Shown here in pieces: positions 51,601 through 58,932 of a stretch of 64,000 bases of DNA; position 1 is the stretch's first letter, and each line of letters begins with the position of its first letter. The stretch comes from Celeribacter baekdonensis (GTDB lineage Bacteria > Pseudomonadota > Alphaproteobacteria > Rhodobacterales > Rhodobacteraceae). The notes under the pieces were generated by a model, which saw nothing but the letters and a program-made list of their open reading frames with translations, was not told the origin of the DNA and did no database searches. The position numbers were made by a program, and so were the translations under genes. Location of the stretch: contig NZ_FNBL01000003.1 of NCBI RefSeq assembly GCF_900102315.1, forward strand, positions 340,968 to 404,967, written 5' to 3'.

Positions 51601-51655
51601 CCTAAAGCGTCACGCCATAAACCCATGATTCAGGTTTATGGCGGAACGCTTTAGA
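51601..51655. repeat. Structured repeat, single-hairpin copy E
   Basis: Begins AAAGCGTCACGCC like hairpin 1, continues as hairpin 2 (ATAAACC-CATGATTCA-GGTTTAT) and ends GGCGGAACGCTTTA. It looks like a full copy that lost its middle between the two CGCC sites. The TAA of the pfkB-type gene lies inside it. Confidence 0.88.
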
Positions 51656-52604
51656 CCTCAACCAACACACAGCCGGGCAAAAGCCGCGCCACATCCTGCG
51701 CCGAACAGAGCTGCGTGCCCGCCGTCAGCACCGCAGCCGAGGCCGCAGCCGTGCCAAAACAGAGCGCCTCCTGAAATGTGTCGCCCCGCGTCAAGGCCAT
51801 GGAAAACGCGCCGACAAAACTGTCGCCCGCCCCCACGGCAGAGACAACATCCGCCGGATCAATGGCGCGCGAGGCGTGCCAGCGGCCCGTCGCATTGGCC
51901 AAGGTCGACCCGTCCGATCCGCGCGCCACGATGACATTTTCGGCCACGCCGCGCTCGACCAGGGTCTGCGCGAAATCGGCGGTGTCTGCGCGGGTTGGCA
52001 ACGCGCGCCCGGCGAGGTCTTCGGCCTCCACATCATCCATCCGCAACACATAGGGATTGGCCGGATGTTTGACCAATTCATGCAAGGGCGCCCCCGAGGT
52101 GTCGACAAAAAGCTGAATGCCATGGGCCGAGAGGCGCCGGGAGAGGCGCGCGGTATAATCAATCGGCACGCCGGGAGGTTGCGAGCCGGACAGCACAACG
52201 ATCCCGCCAACGGTGGCCGCCGATGCGATGGCGTTGAGCGATTCGTCCACCATGTCGTGGTTCCAATAGGGGCCGGGCATGACAAAGCGGTATTGTTCGC
52301 CGGTGGATTGGTCGGTGATCGCCATGGATTGCCGGGTCGCGCCGCCGGAGACCGAAAAGGCGGTAAAGCGCACGCCTTCTTCGGCCAAAAGCCGCAACAA
52401 AAGCGCACCTGTATCGCCACCAACGGCAGTAAACGCCGTGCTTTCCCCGCCCAAAAACCGGATCGCGCGCGACACATTGATGCCGCCGCCACCGGGGTCC
52501 GCCTCAGGTGTTGAACAGCGCAATTTGGGGCCGGGGGTCACAGAGGCGGCACTGGTGGACAGGTCCACAGTTGGGTTGAGTGTGATCGTGAGGATCTGTG
52601 CCAT
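51651..52604 (-). CDS. 1-phosphofructokinase/PfkB-family hexose kinase
   Basis: A 317-residue sugar kinase. MAQILTITLNPTVDLS and PGGGGINVSRAIRFLGG are the N-terminal sugar-binding signatures, and VSAVGAGDSFVGAF holds the catalytic Asp and the anion hole. The TLNPTVD start points to PfkB/FruK/LacC-type kinases acting on phosphorylated hexoses; which one is not resolvable. The family begins at the ATG at 52604 rather than at 52631. Its stop codon comes from a structured repeat. Confidence 0.87.
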   Translation of the reverse strand: MAQILTITLNPTVDLSTSAASVTPGPKLRCSTPEADPGGGGINVSRAIRFLGGESTAFTAVGGDTGALLLRLLAEEGVRFTAFSVSGGATRQSMAITDQSTGEQYRFVMPGPYWNHDMVDESLNAIASAATVGGIVVLSGSQPPGVPIDYTARLSRRLSAHGIQLFVDTSGAPLHELVKHPANPYVLRMDDVEAEDLAGRALPTRADTADFAQTLVERGVAENVIVARGSDGSTLANATGRWHASRAIDPADVVSAVGAGDSFVGAFSMALTRGDTFQEALCFGTAAASAAVLTAGTQLCSAQDVARLLPGCVLVEV

Positions 52605-52668
52605 CTGCGTCTCCAATGCTGGGTGAGTCACATTTTACATCACTCTATGCGTGGTAGCGTTAACATCT

Positions 52669-52682
52669 TTGATGCAGGTCAC
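52669..52682 (+). promoter_or_regulatory. Possible FNR/CRP-type site
   Basis: TTGAT-GCAG-GTCAC fits the FNR-type pattern TTGAT-N4-GTCAA with one mismatch. It lies about 130 bases before the small gene at 52811 and 65 bases from the divergent kinase gene, so oxygen- or NO-dependent control is possible. Confidence 0.35.
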
Positions 52683-52810
52683 GAACAACGATTTTTCTTC
52701 AATTTTTCCGCAAGCTGCGCGCAACAATTAAGCGGAAAGTAATCTGTGGGCGTCAGAAAGCGGCAAGGCGTGCGATGCATGTTTTGATTTTTAGTTTTAA
52801 GGAGATGCAA

Positions 52811-53020
52811 ATGGTTCCTGCGGCAACTGACCCGCGCTGGCAGCGCGTTTTGACCTCGGATGGTGATCTTTCCAGTGCCAGCCTTGCGACAAAAATTCTG
52901 ATCACCCGTTTGCGGCGCGAGGTGCGCAATGCCCCCGCCGCAATTCAGGAAAAAATTGGCGAACTGCGCGCCTATTTTGAGAAAAACGCCTTTGCCCAAG
53001 CCGATTTTGCGGCATTTTGA
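52811..53020 (+). CDS. Small protein of unknown function
   Basis: A 69-residue soluble protein, MVPAATDPRWQRVLTSDGDL at the start, then a helical stretch with many charges (ATKILITRLRREVRNAPAAI and QEKIGELRAYFEK) and the end FAAF. AAGGAG lies six bases before this ATG; the ATG two codons earlier directly abuts it, so 52811 is the better start. It lies 12 bases before the next gene, so the two should be co-translated. I do not recognise the family. Confidence 0.7.
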   Translation: MVPAATDPRWQRVLTSDGDLSSASLATKILITRLRREVRNAPAAIQEKIGELRAYFEKNAFAQADFAAF

Positions 53021-53032
53021 GAGGATAACGAC

Positions 53033-54031
53033 ATGAAGAACTCCATGATGTCTGTGGCGGATGCCACGCGTAAAATCAATGAGGGTGCGGTGCTGCTTTT
53101 GGCGGGGTCGCAAGAGGCTTTGTCGCAACTGCCGAAAGGCAAATGGATTGGCGGCACCTCGGTCTATTTCGTGACCGAAGAGGGTGGCAAAGTGGATCGC
53201 GAAAATGTCTTCGTGACCGAACTTGACCAAGCCACCGATGCGCGCGCTGTAATTTATGCCGGGGATGATCTCGCCAACCTGTCGATGAACCGCTTTGACA
53301 ACGGCTTGTCGATGATTTTGATCCCGGCTTTCTCTCAGGCGCATTCTGAATTTGCCATCAAGGGCGCGGAATTTCCGGGGATTTTCGACCAGCCGCTTTT
53401 GGGCTGGATCACCGGTGTGCATCTGGATGATCTTGGCTCCACCACGCCAAAAATCTTTGACGGCGCAACCGGCGCGTCCTTTGAAGAGGGGGCCGCGGTG
53501 CTTCATGTCGAAATGCCTGCGGGTTACGTCGCCGATATTGGCATTCTGAACCTGTTCCAACCCGATACAGAGGCGGATCTCATCACCTTCTCGGAGAACG
53601 GTTTCGGCGCGAAAACCGCGTCTGTGAATGGCCAGATCGTTGATTTTGCAGCCTATTTGACGCAAAAAGGCATCGACACGAAGCTGCCTCTGGTGGCCAA
53701 TTACGCCGGCGCTATGGTCAATGTGTCTTTCCAGACGGTGGATGCAGAAAAAGGCGTGGCCTTTTATGCGCCGGTTGTCGCCGGGGCGGAATATCACATT
53801 GCCAAGCCGACGGGTGATTATGCGGCCAGTTTCGCCGCAAAAGTTGAAGGCGACGGGGCCAATGAATTGTCCTGCAACTGTATCCTCAATTATCTCTACG
53901 GAGACCTTGAGGGCAAAACCACGGGCACGTTTACCGGGCCCGCGACCTTTGGCGAAATCGCCTATATCCTGCTCAACCAGACGATGGTGCGCGTCGGCGT
54001 TCATCCCGTGGCACAAAGCGCTGTGGCCTGA
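53033..54031 (+). CDS. Unknown protein with FIST-like C-terminal motif
   Basis: A 332-residue protein with no signal peptide. The C-terminal segment NELSCNCILNYLYGDLEGK followed by FTGPATFGEIAYILLNQTMV resembles the end of FIST-type sensory proteins (Ser-x-Asn-Cys...Leu then a GPxTFGE block). The rest (for example NVFVTELDQATDARAVIYAGDD) is not familiar to me. Two cysteines lie close together in SCNC. It forms a pair with the 69-residue gene and ends in a strong terminator. A sensory or ligand-binding role is a guess from the motif. Confidence 0.6.
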   Translation: MKNSMMSVADATRKINEGAVLLLAGSQEALSQLPKGKWIGGTSVYFVTEEGGKVDRENVFVTELDQATDARAVIYAGDDLANLSMNRFDNGLSMILIPAFSQAHSEFAIKGAEFPGIFDQPLLGWITGVHLDDLGSTTPKIFDGATGASFEEGAAVLHVEMPAGYVADIGILNLFQPDTEADLITFSENGFGAKTASVNGQIVDFAAYLTQKGIDTKLPLVANYAGAMVNVSFQTVDAEKGVAFYAPVVAGAEYHIAKPTGDYAASFAAKVEGDGANELSCNCILNYLYGDLEGKTTGTFTGPATFGEIAYILLNQTMVRVGVHPVAQSAVA

Positions 54032-54040
54032 GCTTACATC

Positions 54041-54078
54041 AAAAACGGCCGCACAGATGTCTGTGCGGCCGTTTTCTG
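54041..54078. terminator. Bidirectional terminator
   Basis: AAAAACGGCCGCACAGA and TCTGTGCGGCCGTTTT form a perfect 16-bp stem between two convergent genes; both strands end in a T-run. Confidence 0.9.
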
Positions 54079-54096
54079 TCCAGACTCCGTAGGAGA

Positions 54097-55026
54097 TCAG
54101 CCCTCGATCATGGTCTGATAGGACGCCGGGACATAGTCAAACCCGCCATCGCGCGCCGCGACATAGCCAAGCGCCGGGAAGGGCATGTGATAGCCGATAA
54201 ACGGCACGCGATCCGTGGCCATCATGTCCAACATGTTGCGCCGGGTTTGCGCGGCCATGGATTTATCGGCGTCATAGAGCACCTCCCAGTCGGGGTGGGC
54301 CAATGAATAGACATAGTGATTGGCGAAATCGGCCCCCAAAATCAGGCGTTCGCCGTCACTCTCGACGTGAAAGGCCAAATGGCCCGGTGTGTGGCCAAAG
54401 GCCTCCATTGCAGTGATGCCAGAGGCAACAGTTGATCCCTCTTTCATCAGCTCGAACTGATCTTGGATCGGGCGGATTTTGGCCTCAAACCCGTCATTGC
54501 CGGACATGTCCCAATAGTCCATTTCAACCTCACCTGTGGAATAGGAGGTATTGGCAAAGGTCGGCGCGCCCTCATAGATGCCGCCAATATGATCACCATG
54601 CATATGGGTGATCACCACACGGTCGATTTGATCGGCGGTGTAACCCGCCGCCTCAATCGCGGCAATTGTGCCTGCGGGCGACAGGCCGGTGTCAAACAAG
54701 ATCACCTCTGAGCCGGTGTTGATCAGGGTCGGCGTGAAAAAGAATTGCGCCGCATCTGTCGGGATAAAATTGGCCTCCGAGGCCGCTTTGAACTCTTCGT
54801 CACTGGCGTTGAGGCCAAAGATTTTATGGGGCTCTGGTACGGTGCGGGTCCCGGCCAACAAGGTGGTGACTTCGAACGCGCCCAGTTTAAAGCGACGATA
54901 GCGGGCGAGGCTTGCGCCCATCATAGGCGCGTCGGCACGGGCAGAAAAGGGCAGGGCAGAGGCCAAGGGTGTGGCCGCAGCGGCCAAAAGCAGATGGCGG
55001 CGAGACAGATAGGGTGTGGTCGTCAT
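54097..55026 (-). CDS. Exported metallo-beta-lactamase-fold hydrolase
   Basis: A 309-residue precursor with a twin-arginine-type signal (SRRHLLLAAAATPLASALPF). The metal-binding motif THMHGDHIGG (HxHxDH) lies at about 142-151, with a further His in AFGHTPGHLAFHV and Asp in ILGADFANH, as in quorum-quenching lactonases and related hydrolases. The substrate is unknown. It is alone on the minus strand and faces the previous unit across a terminator. Confidence 0.85.
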   Translation of the reverse strand: MTTTPYLSRRHLLLAAAATPLASALPFSARADAPMMGASLARYRRFKLGAFEVTTLLAGTRTVPEPHKIFGLNASDEEFKAASEANFIPTDAAQFFFTPTLINTGSEVILFDTGLSPAGTIAAIEAAGYTADQIDRVVITHMHGDHIGGIYEGAPTFANTSYSTGEVEMDYWDMSGNDGFEAKIRPIQDQFELMKEGSTVASGITAMEAFGHTPGHLAFHVESDGERLILGADFANHYVYSLAHPDWEVLYDADKSMAAQTRRNMLDMMATDRVPFIGYHMPFPALGYVAARDGGFDYVPASYQTMIEG

Positions 55027-55133
55027 AGCGTCCTCCCGGAACAGGTTTCTCGTGTTGGAAACGGGTTTCGTGAAGGCAAAGATAGCACGGTTTGGGCAAA
55101 GCCAAACATCATATCACGCGGTCGTGAGCGGGA

Positions 55134-55562
55134 TCAGTCCCACTCCCACCATTTGTCTATCGACGCGATGTCTTCGTCTGACCAGCCAAAATGATGCGCC
55201 AATTCATGCACGGTCACATGGGCCACCATTTGCTGCAATGTCACATTGCCGCGCGCCGCCCATTCGTCCAAAATGGGCCGACGAAACAGCCAGATTGTAT
55301 CGGGCGCGGTTGTCTGATCCATACTGGATTTTTCGGTCATCGGGATGCCAGTATAAAGCCCGGTCAATTCAAACGGGTCCTCGATGCCAATTTCGGCCAA
55401 CAAATCCTCGGGCGCGAAATCCATCACTGCCAGACCCAATTGCAAGGCCAGCACTTTGAACGCGGGCGGCAGGGCGGCCATGGTGGCGCGGGCGATGTCT
55501 TCGATCTGATCAAGGTCGGGGGCGATGGCCGCAAGCGGGGGCAGAGATGGCACGTCTGTCAT
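55134..55562 (-). CDS. Zincin-like metallopeptidase family protein
   Basis: A 142-residue soluble protein with the zinc-protease motif HVTVHELAHHFGW (HExxH, with a third ligand likely Asp or His downstream, SDEDI). It belongs to the short family once called DUF1025/possibly zinc metallopeptidase. The ATG at 55562 matches the family start; the frame is open to 55733 but overlaps the gltX promoter and start. It is divergent from gltX. Confidence 0.85.
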   Translation of the reverse strand: MTDVPSLPPLAAIAPDLDQIEDIARATMAALPPAFKVLALQLGLAVMDFAPEDLLAEIGIEDPFELTGLYTGIPMTEKSSMDQTTAPDTIWLFRRPILDEWAARGNVTLQQMVAHVTVHELAHHFGWSDEDIASIDKWWEWD

Positions 55563-55659
55563 GGGGCTTTCCTTTGCGGCTTTCTCACATCTGAACACAG
55601 GTTGCGATATGGACTCTTTGCCTGCGATATGAAAGAGGGAGCGCAACAGGAGTTCGAAA

Positions 55660-56982
55660 ATGATCGTCACACGTTTCGCCCCGTCTCCCACGGGTTTCAT
55701 CCATGTCGGCAACCTGCGCACAGCGTTGTTCAACTACCTCATCACGCGCAAAGCCGGGGGGCAGTTTATCCTGCGTCTCGACGACACGGATCAGGAACGG
55801 TCGAAACAGGAATATGCCGACGGGATCCAAGAGGATCTCGAATGGCTGGGCTTCACATGGGATCGGTTTGAAAAACAATCCGAGCGCATCGAACGCTACG
55901 AGGCGGCCGCACAGGAGTTGCGCGACAAGGGGCGGTTTTATGAGGCGTTTGAAACGCCGACCGAACTGGATCTGAAGCGCAAGAAATTGCTCAATATGGG
56001 CAAGCCGCCGGTCTATGATCGCACCGCGCTAACCCTCTCAGAGGACGAAAAAGCCAAGCTACGCGCCGAGCGTGGCAATGGCCATTGGCGGTTTAAGTTG
56101 GTCCAGGAGCGGATCAATTGGACTGATGGCATTCTTGGCGATATTTCGATTGATGCGGGCTCAGTCTCCGATCCGGTGCTGATCCGCGGTGACGGGCAGT
56201 TCCTTTATACGCTGGCGTCTGTCTGTGATGACGTCGATTTTGGCGTCACCCATATCGTGCGCGGCTCGGATCACGTCACCAACACGGCAACGCAAATTCA
56301 GATCATCGAAGCCTTGGGCGGCACTGTGCCGAGCTTTGCGCATCATTCGCTTTTGACGGGCCCGCACGGCGAGGCGCTTTCAAAACGTCTTGGTACGCTG
56401 AGCCTGCGTGATCTGCGTGCTCAAGGTGTTGAACCGATGGCGCTTTTGTCGCTGATGGCGCGGATTGGGTCGAGCCAGCCGGTTGAGGTGCGCACCTCCA
56501 TGGAGGAGCTGATCGAGGGCTTTGATCTGTCGACCTTTGGCTCTGCGCCGACGAAATTCGACGTGCAGGACCTGTTCGCCCTGACCGCCCAAGTCAATCA
56601 CGCCCGTCCTTTTGCGGATGTGGCCGATGAGGTGGCCGCCCTTGGCGTGCCTGCCGAGATTGCTGAGCCGTTCTGGACCGTGGTGCGCGAAAACATCACC
56701 GTCAAAGCCGACATGAAGGGTTGGTGGGAGCTGTTCCGCGATGGTGCGACGCCGCTGATTGACGATGAGGACAAAGAGTTTATCCCCGCCGCCTACGCGC
56801 TTTTGCCCGAACCGCCCTATACAAGCGAGACGTGGAAAGAGTGGACCAGTGCCGTCAAAGAGGCGACGGGGCGTAAGGGCAAGGGCCTGTTCATGCCGCT
56901 GCGCAAAGCTGTGACGGGCATGGAACGCGGGCCGGACATGTCCCATGTCATGCCGTTGATGCAAAAAAAGCCAATGCTTTAA
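55660..56982 (+). CDS. gltX: Glutamate-tRNA ligase
   Basis: Charges tRNA with glutamate. The 440-residue class I synthetase has the HIGH-type motif in FAPSPTGFIHVGNLRTALFNYL, RLDDTDQERSK, the tRNA/ATP segment HIVRGSDHVTNTATQIQIIEALG, and the KMSKS-type motif in EALSKRLGTLSL. Its length is shorter than E. coli GltX and fits one of the two paralogues commonly found in alphaproteobacteria, where one may charge tRNA-Gln. A terminator follows. Confidence 0.94.
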   Translation: MIVTRFAPSPTGFIHVGNLRTALFNYLITRKAGGQFILRLDDTDQERSKQEYADGIQEDLEWLGFTWDRFEKQSERIERYEAAAQELRDKGRFYEAFETPTELDLKRKKLLNMGKPPVYDRTALTLSEDEKAKLRAERGNGHWRFKLVQERINWTDGILGDISIDAGSVSDPVLIRGDGQFLYTLASVCDDVDFGVTHIVRGSDHVTNTATQIQIIEALGGTVPSFAHHSLLTGPHGEALSKRLGTLSLRDLRAQGVEPMALLSLMARIGSSQPVEVRTSMEELIEGFDLSTFGSAPTKFDVQDLFALTAQVNHARPFADVADEVAALGVPAEIAEPFWTVVRENITVKADMKGWWELFRDGATPLIDDEDKEFIPAAYALLPEPPYTSETWKEWTSAVKEATGRKGKGLFMPLRKAVTGMERGPDMSHVMPLMQKKPML

Positions 56983-57004
56983 GCGCCGCTTTTGAGAGAG
57001 ACAA

Positions 57005-57038
57005 ACCGCCGCCGGGAGAACCGCGCGGCGGTTTTTTT
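57005..57038 (+). terminator. Terminator after gltX
   Basis: CCGCCGC pairs with GCGGCGG around CGGGAGAACCGC, followed by TTTTTTT. It separates gltX from the glycine riboswitch. Confidence 0.85.
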
Positions 57039-57111
57039 ACGTCATGTTTCCGATAGGAAACTTCCCCTCTTGCGCCGAATCCACGGCTCGCATATCGTCG
57101 CGTTCAATCGC

Positions 57112-57286
57112 ACGTTGGGAGAACGGGAGACCCGCAGGTCAAACCCGTACCGAAGGAGCAACCGCCCCGGTAAACTCTCAGGTAAACGGACCTTCGTGCG
57201 CGCAAAACTCTGGAGAGAGGTGCCTGTTTGCAAAGAGGGCATCCGCCGAAGGGATAACGATCTCAGGCGCACAAGACAGAGGGGGC
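57112..57286 (+). ncRNA. Tandem glycine riboswitch
   Basis: Two glycine aptamers in a row before gcvT. The first has GGGAGA...ACCGAAGGAGCAA...AACTCTCAGGTAAACGGAC; the second has GGAGAG...GCCGAAGGGATAACGATCTCAGG...AAGACAGAG. These are the conserved CGAAGG and CTCAGG blocks of the class. About 100 bases with further hairpins follow before the gcvT start, as expression platform. Glycine binding should switch the cleavage operon on. Confidence 0.92.
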
Positions 57287-57388
57287 ATCGGGCGGGCGTA
57301 GACCCGTCAAGGTGCCGGGCGTCATCGACCCTTCGGCTTTATCTTAGGCGCAGACCCTTAGGCGCAATGGCGCAAGGAGACGGAACAG

Positions 57389-58525
57389 ATGAGTGAGATG
57401 ACGGAGCTCAAACGCACACCGCTTTATGATTTTCATGTCGAACAGGGCGGCAAAATGGTGCCCTTTGCGGGCTATGACATGCCGGTGCAATATCCGCTGG
57501 GCGTGATGAAAGAGCATTTGCACACGCGCGCTGAGGCGGGGCTTTTCGATGTCTCGCATATGGGGCAGGTGATGTTGACCTCGCCTGAGGGCATTGAGGC
57601 GCTGGGTTTGGCGCTTGAGACGCTTGTGCCTGTCGATGTTTTGGCGGTGAAGCCGGGGCGGCAGCGCTATGGTGTTTTTACCAATGACGCAGGCGGCATT
57701 TTGGACGATCTGATGATTTCCAACACCGGCGACGCGCTGTTCCTTGTGGTCAATGCCGCCTGTAAACAGGACGACATCATTCATCTGAGTGCGCATTTGC
57801 CCGATCATGTCACAGTGACGGAGATCACGGATCGTGCACTTTTGGCGCTTCAAGGCCCGAAAGCCGCGGCTGTTCTTGCACAAATCGTGCCGCAGGTGGC
57901 TGAAATGCGGTTCATGGACTCGCTGCGCATTGCCGTGGGCGGTTCCGAGTGGTGGATTTCGCGTTCGGGTTACACCGGCGAAGACGGGTTTGAGATGTCC
58001 GTGCCTGCGGGTGAGGCGGTTGATTTTGCAAAGACATTGGTCGCGATGGATGAGGTCGAACTCATCGGTCTTGGCGCGCGCGACAGCCTGCGACTTGAGG
58101 CCGGGCTGTGTCTCTATGGTCATGACATCGACGCCACCACCTCTCCTGTTGAGGGCAATATCGCTTGGGCGATGCAAAAAGCGCGCCGTGTGGGGGGCGC
58201 ACGCGAAGGCGGTTTCCCCGGCGCGGATCGTATCCTGCGCGAGCTTACGGATGGGGCGGTCAAAATGCGGGTCGGGCTTTTGCCGCAAGGCCGTGCGCCG
58301 ATGCGTGACGGCACACCGTTGTTTGCCACCAGCGAGAGCGCGGATCAGATCGGCGTGATCACCTCCGGCGGCTTTGGCCCCTCGGTGGAGCGCCCCATCG
58401 CGATGGGCTACCTGCCCGCAGAGTTCACAAAAACCGGCACCGAAATCTATGCGGAATTGCGCGGCAAACGGCTGCCCGTTACGGTCGCGGATATGCCGTT
58501 CCGGCCTTCCACTTACAAACGCTAA
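57389..58525 (+). CDS. gcvT: Glycine cleavage system T protein (aminomethyltransferase)
   Basis: Transfers the methylene group from H-protein-bound aminomethyl to tetrahydrofolate. The 378-residue protein has FHVEQGGKMVPFAGYDMPVQYPLGVMKEHLHTR, LFDVSHMGQ, the folate-site SRSGYTGEDGFEM and GLGARDSLRLEAGLCLYGHD. AAGGAG precedes the ATG. It is the first gene of gcvTHP behind the glycine riboswitch. Confidence 0.96.
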   Translation: MSEMTELKRTPLYDFHVEQGGKMVPFAGYDMPVQYPLGVMKEHLHTRAEAGLFDVSHMGQVMLTSPEGIEALGLALETLVPVDVLAVKPGRQRYGVFTNDAGGILDDLMISNTGDALFLVVNAACKQDDIIHLSAHLPDHVTVTEITDRALLALQGPKAAAVLAQIVPQVAEMRFMDSLRIAVGGSEWWISRSGYTGEDGFEMSVPAGEAVDFAKTLVAMDEVELIGLGARDSLRLEAGLCLYGHDIDATTSPVEGNIAWAMQKARRVGGAREGGFPGADRILRELTDGAVKMRVGLLPQGRAPMRDGTPLFATSESADQIGVITSGGFGPSVERPIAMGYLPAEFTKTGTEIYAELRGKRLPVTVADMPFRPSTYKR

Positions 58526-58548
58526 ATTGATCAAAGGGACACTCCCAC

Positions 58549-58920
58549 ATGGCACTTGAAACCAAATTCACCGAAGAACACGAATGGCTGCGCATCGAGG
58601 ACGATTTGGTCGTCGTTGGCATCACCGAACATGCCGCCACGCAATTGGGCGATGTCGTGTTCATCGAGCTGCCGGATGAGGGCACCGTGGTGTCGAAAGA
58701 CGACGAAGTGGTGGTGATCGAGTCCGTGAAAGCGGCCTCCGACATTCTCGCGCCTTTGGACGGCGAGATCGTTGAGGTCAACGAAGCGCTGGCCAATGAT
58801 CCGGGCAAAGTCAACGAAGACCCGTTGGGCGACGCGTGGTTTTTCAAGATGAAGATCGAAGATCTGTCTGAGCTCGACGACTACATGTCCGAAGCTGAAT
58901 ACAAAACCTATATCGGCTGA
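58549..58920 (+). CDS. gcvH: Glycine cleavage system H protein
   Basis: A 123-residue lipoyl carrier. The modified lysine lies in VVIESVKAASDILAPLDGEI; FTEEHEWLRIEDDLVVVGITEHAA is the family start. It carries the aminomethyl arm between the P and T proteins. It lies 23 bases after gcvT and 12 before gcvP. Confidence 0.97.
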   Translation: MALETKFTEEHEWLRIEDDLVVVGITEHAATQLGDVVFIELPDEGTVVSKDDEVVVIESVKAASDILAPLDGEIVEVNEALANDPGKVNEDPLGDAWFFKMKIEDLSELDDYMSEAEYKTYIG

Positions 58921-58932
58921 GGAGCATCAGGC

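Noticed and set aside
52811..53020. Similarity of DPRWQRVL to the start of Ada-type proteins
   Set aside because: Only a few residues match and none of the Ada cysteines or domains follow.
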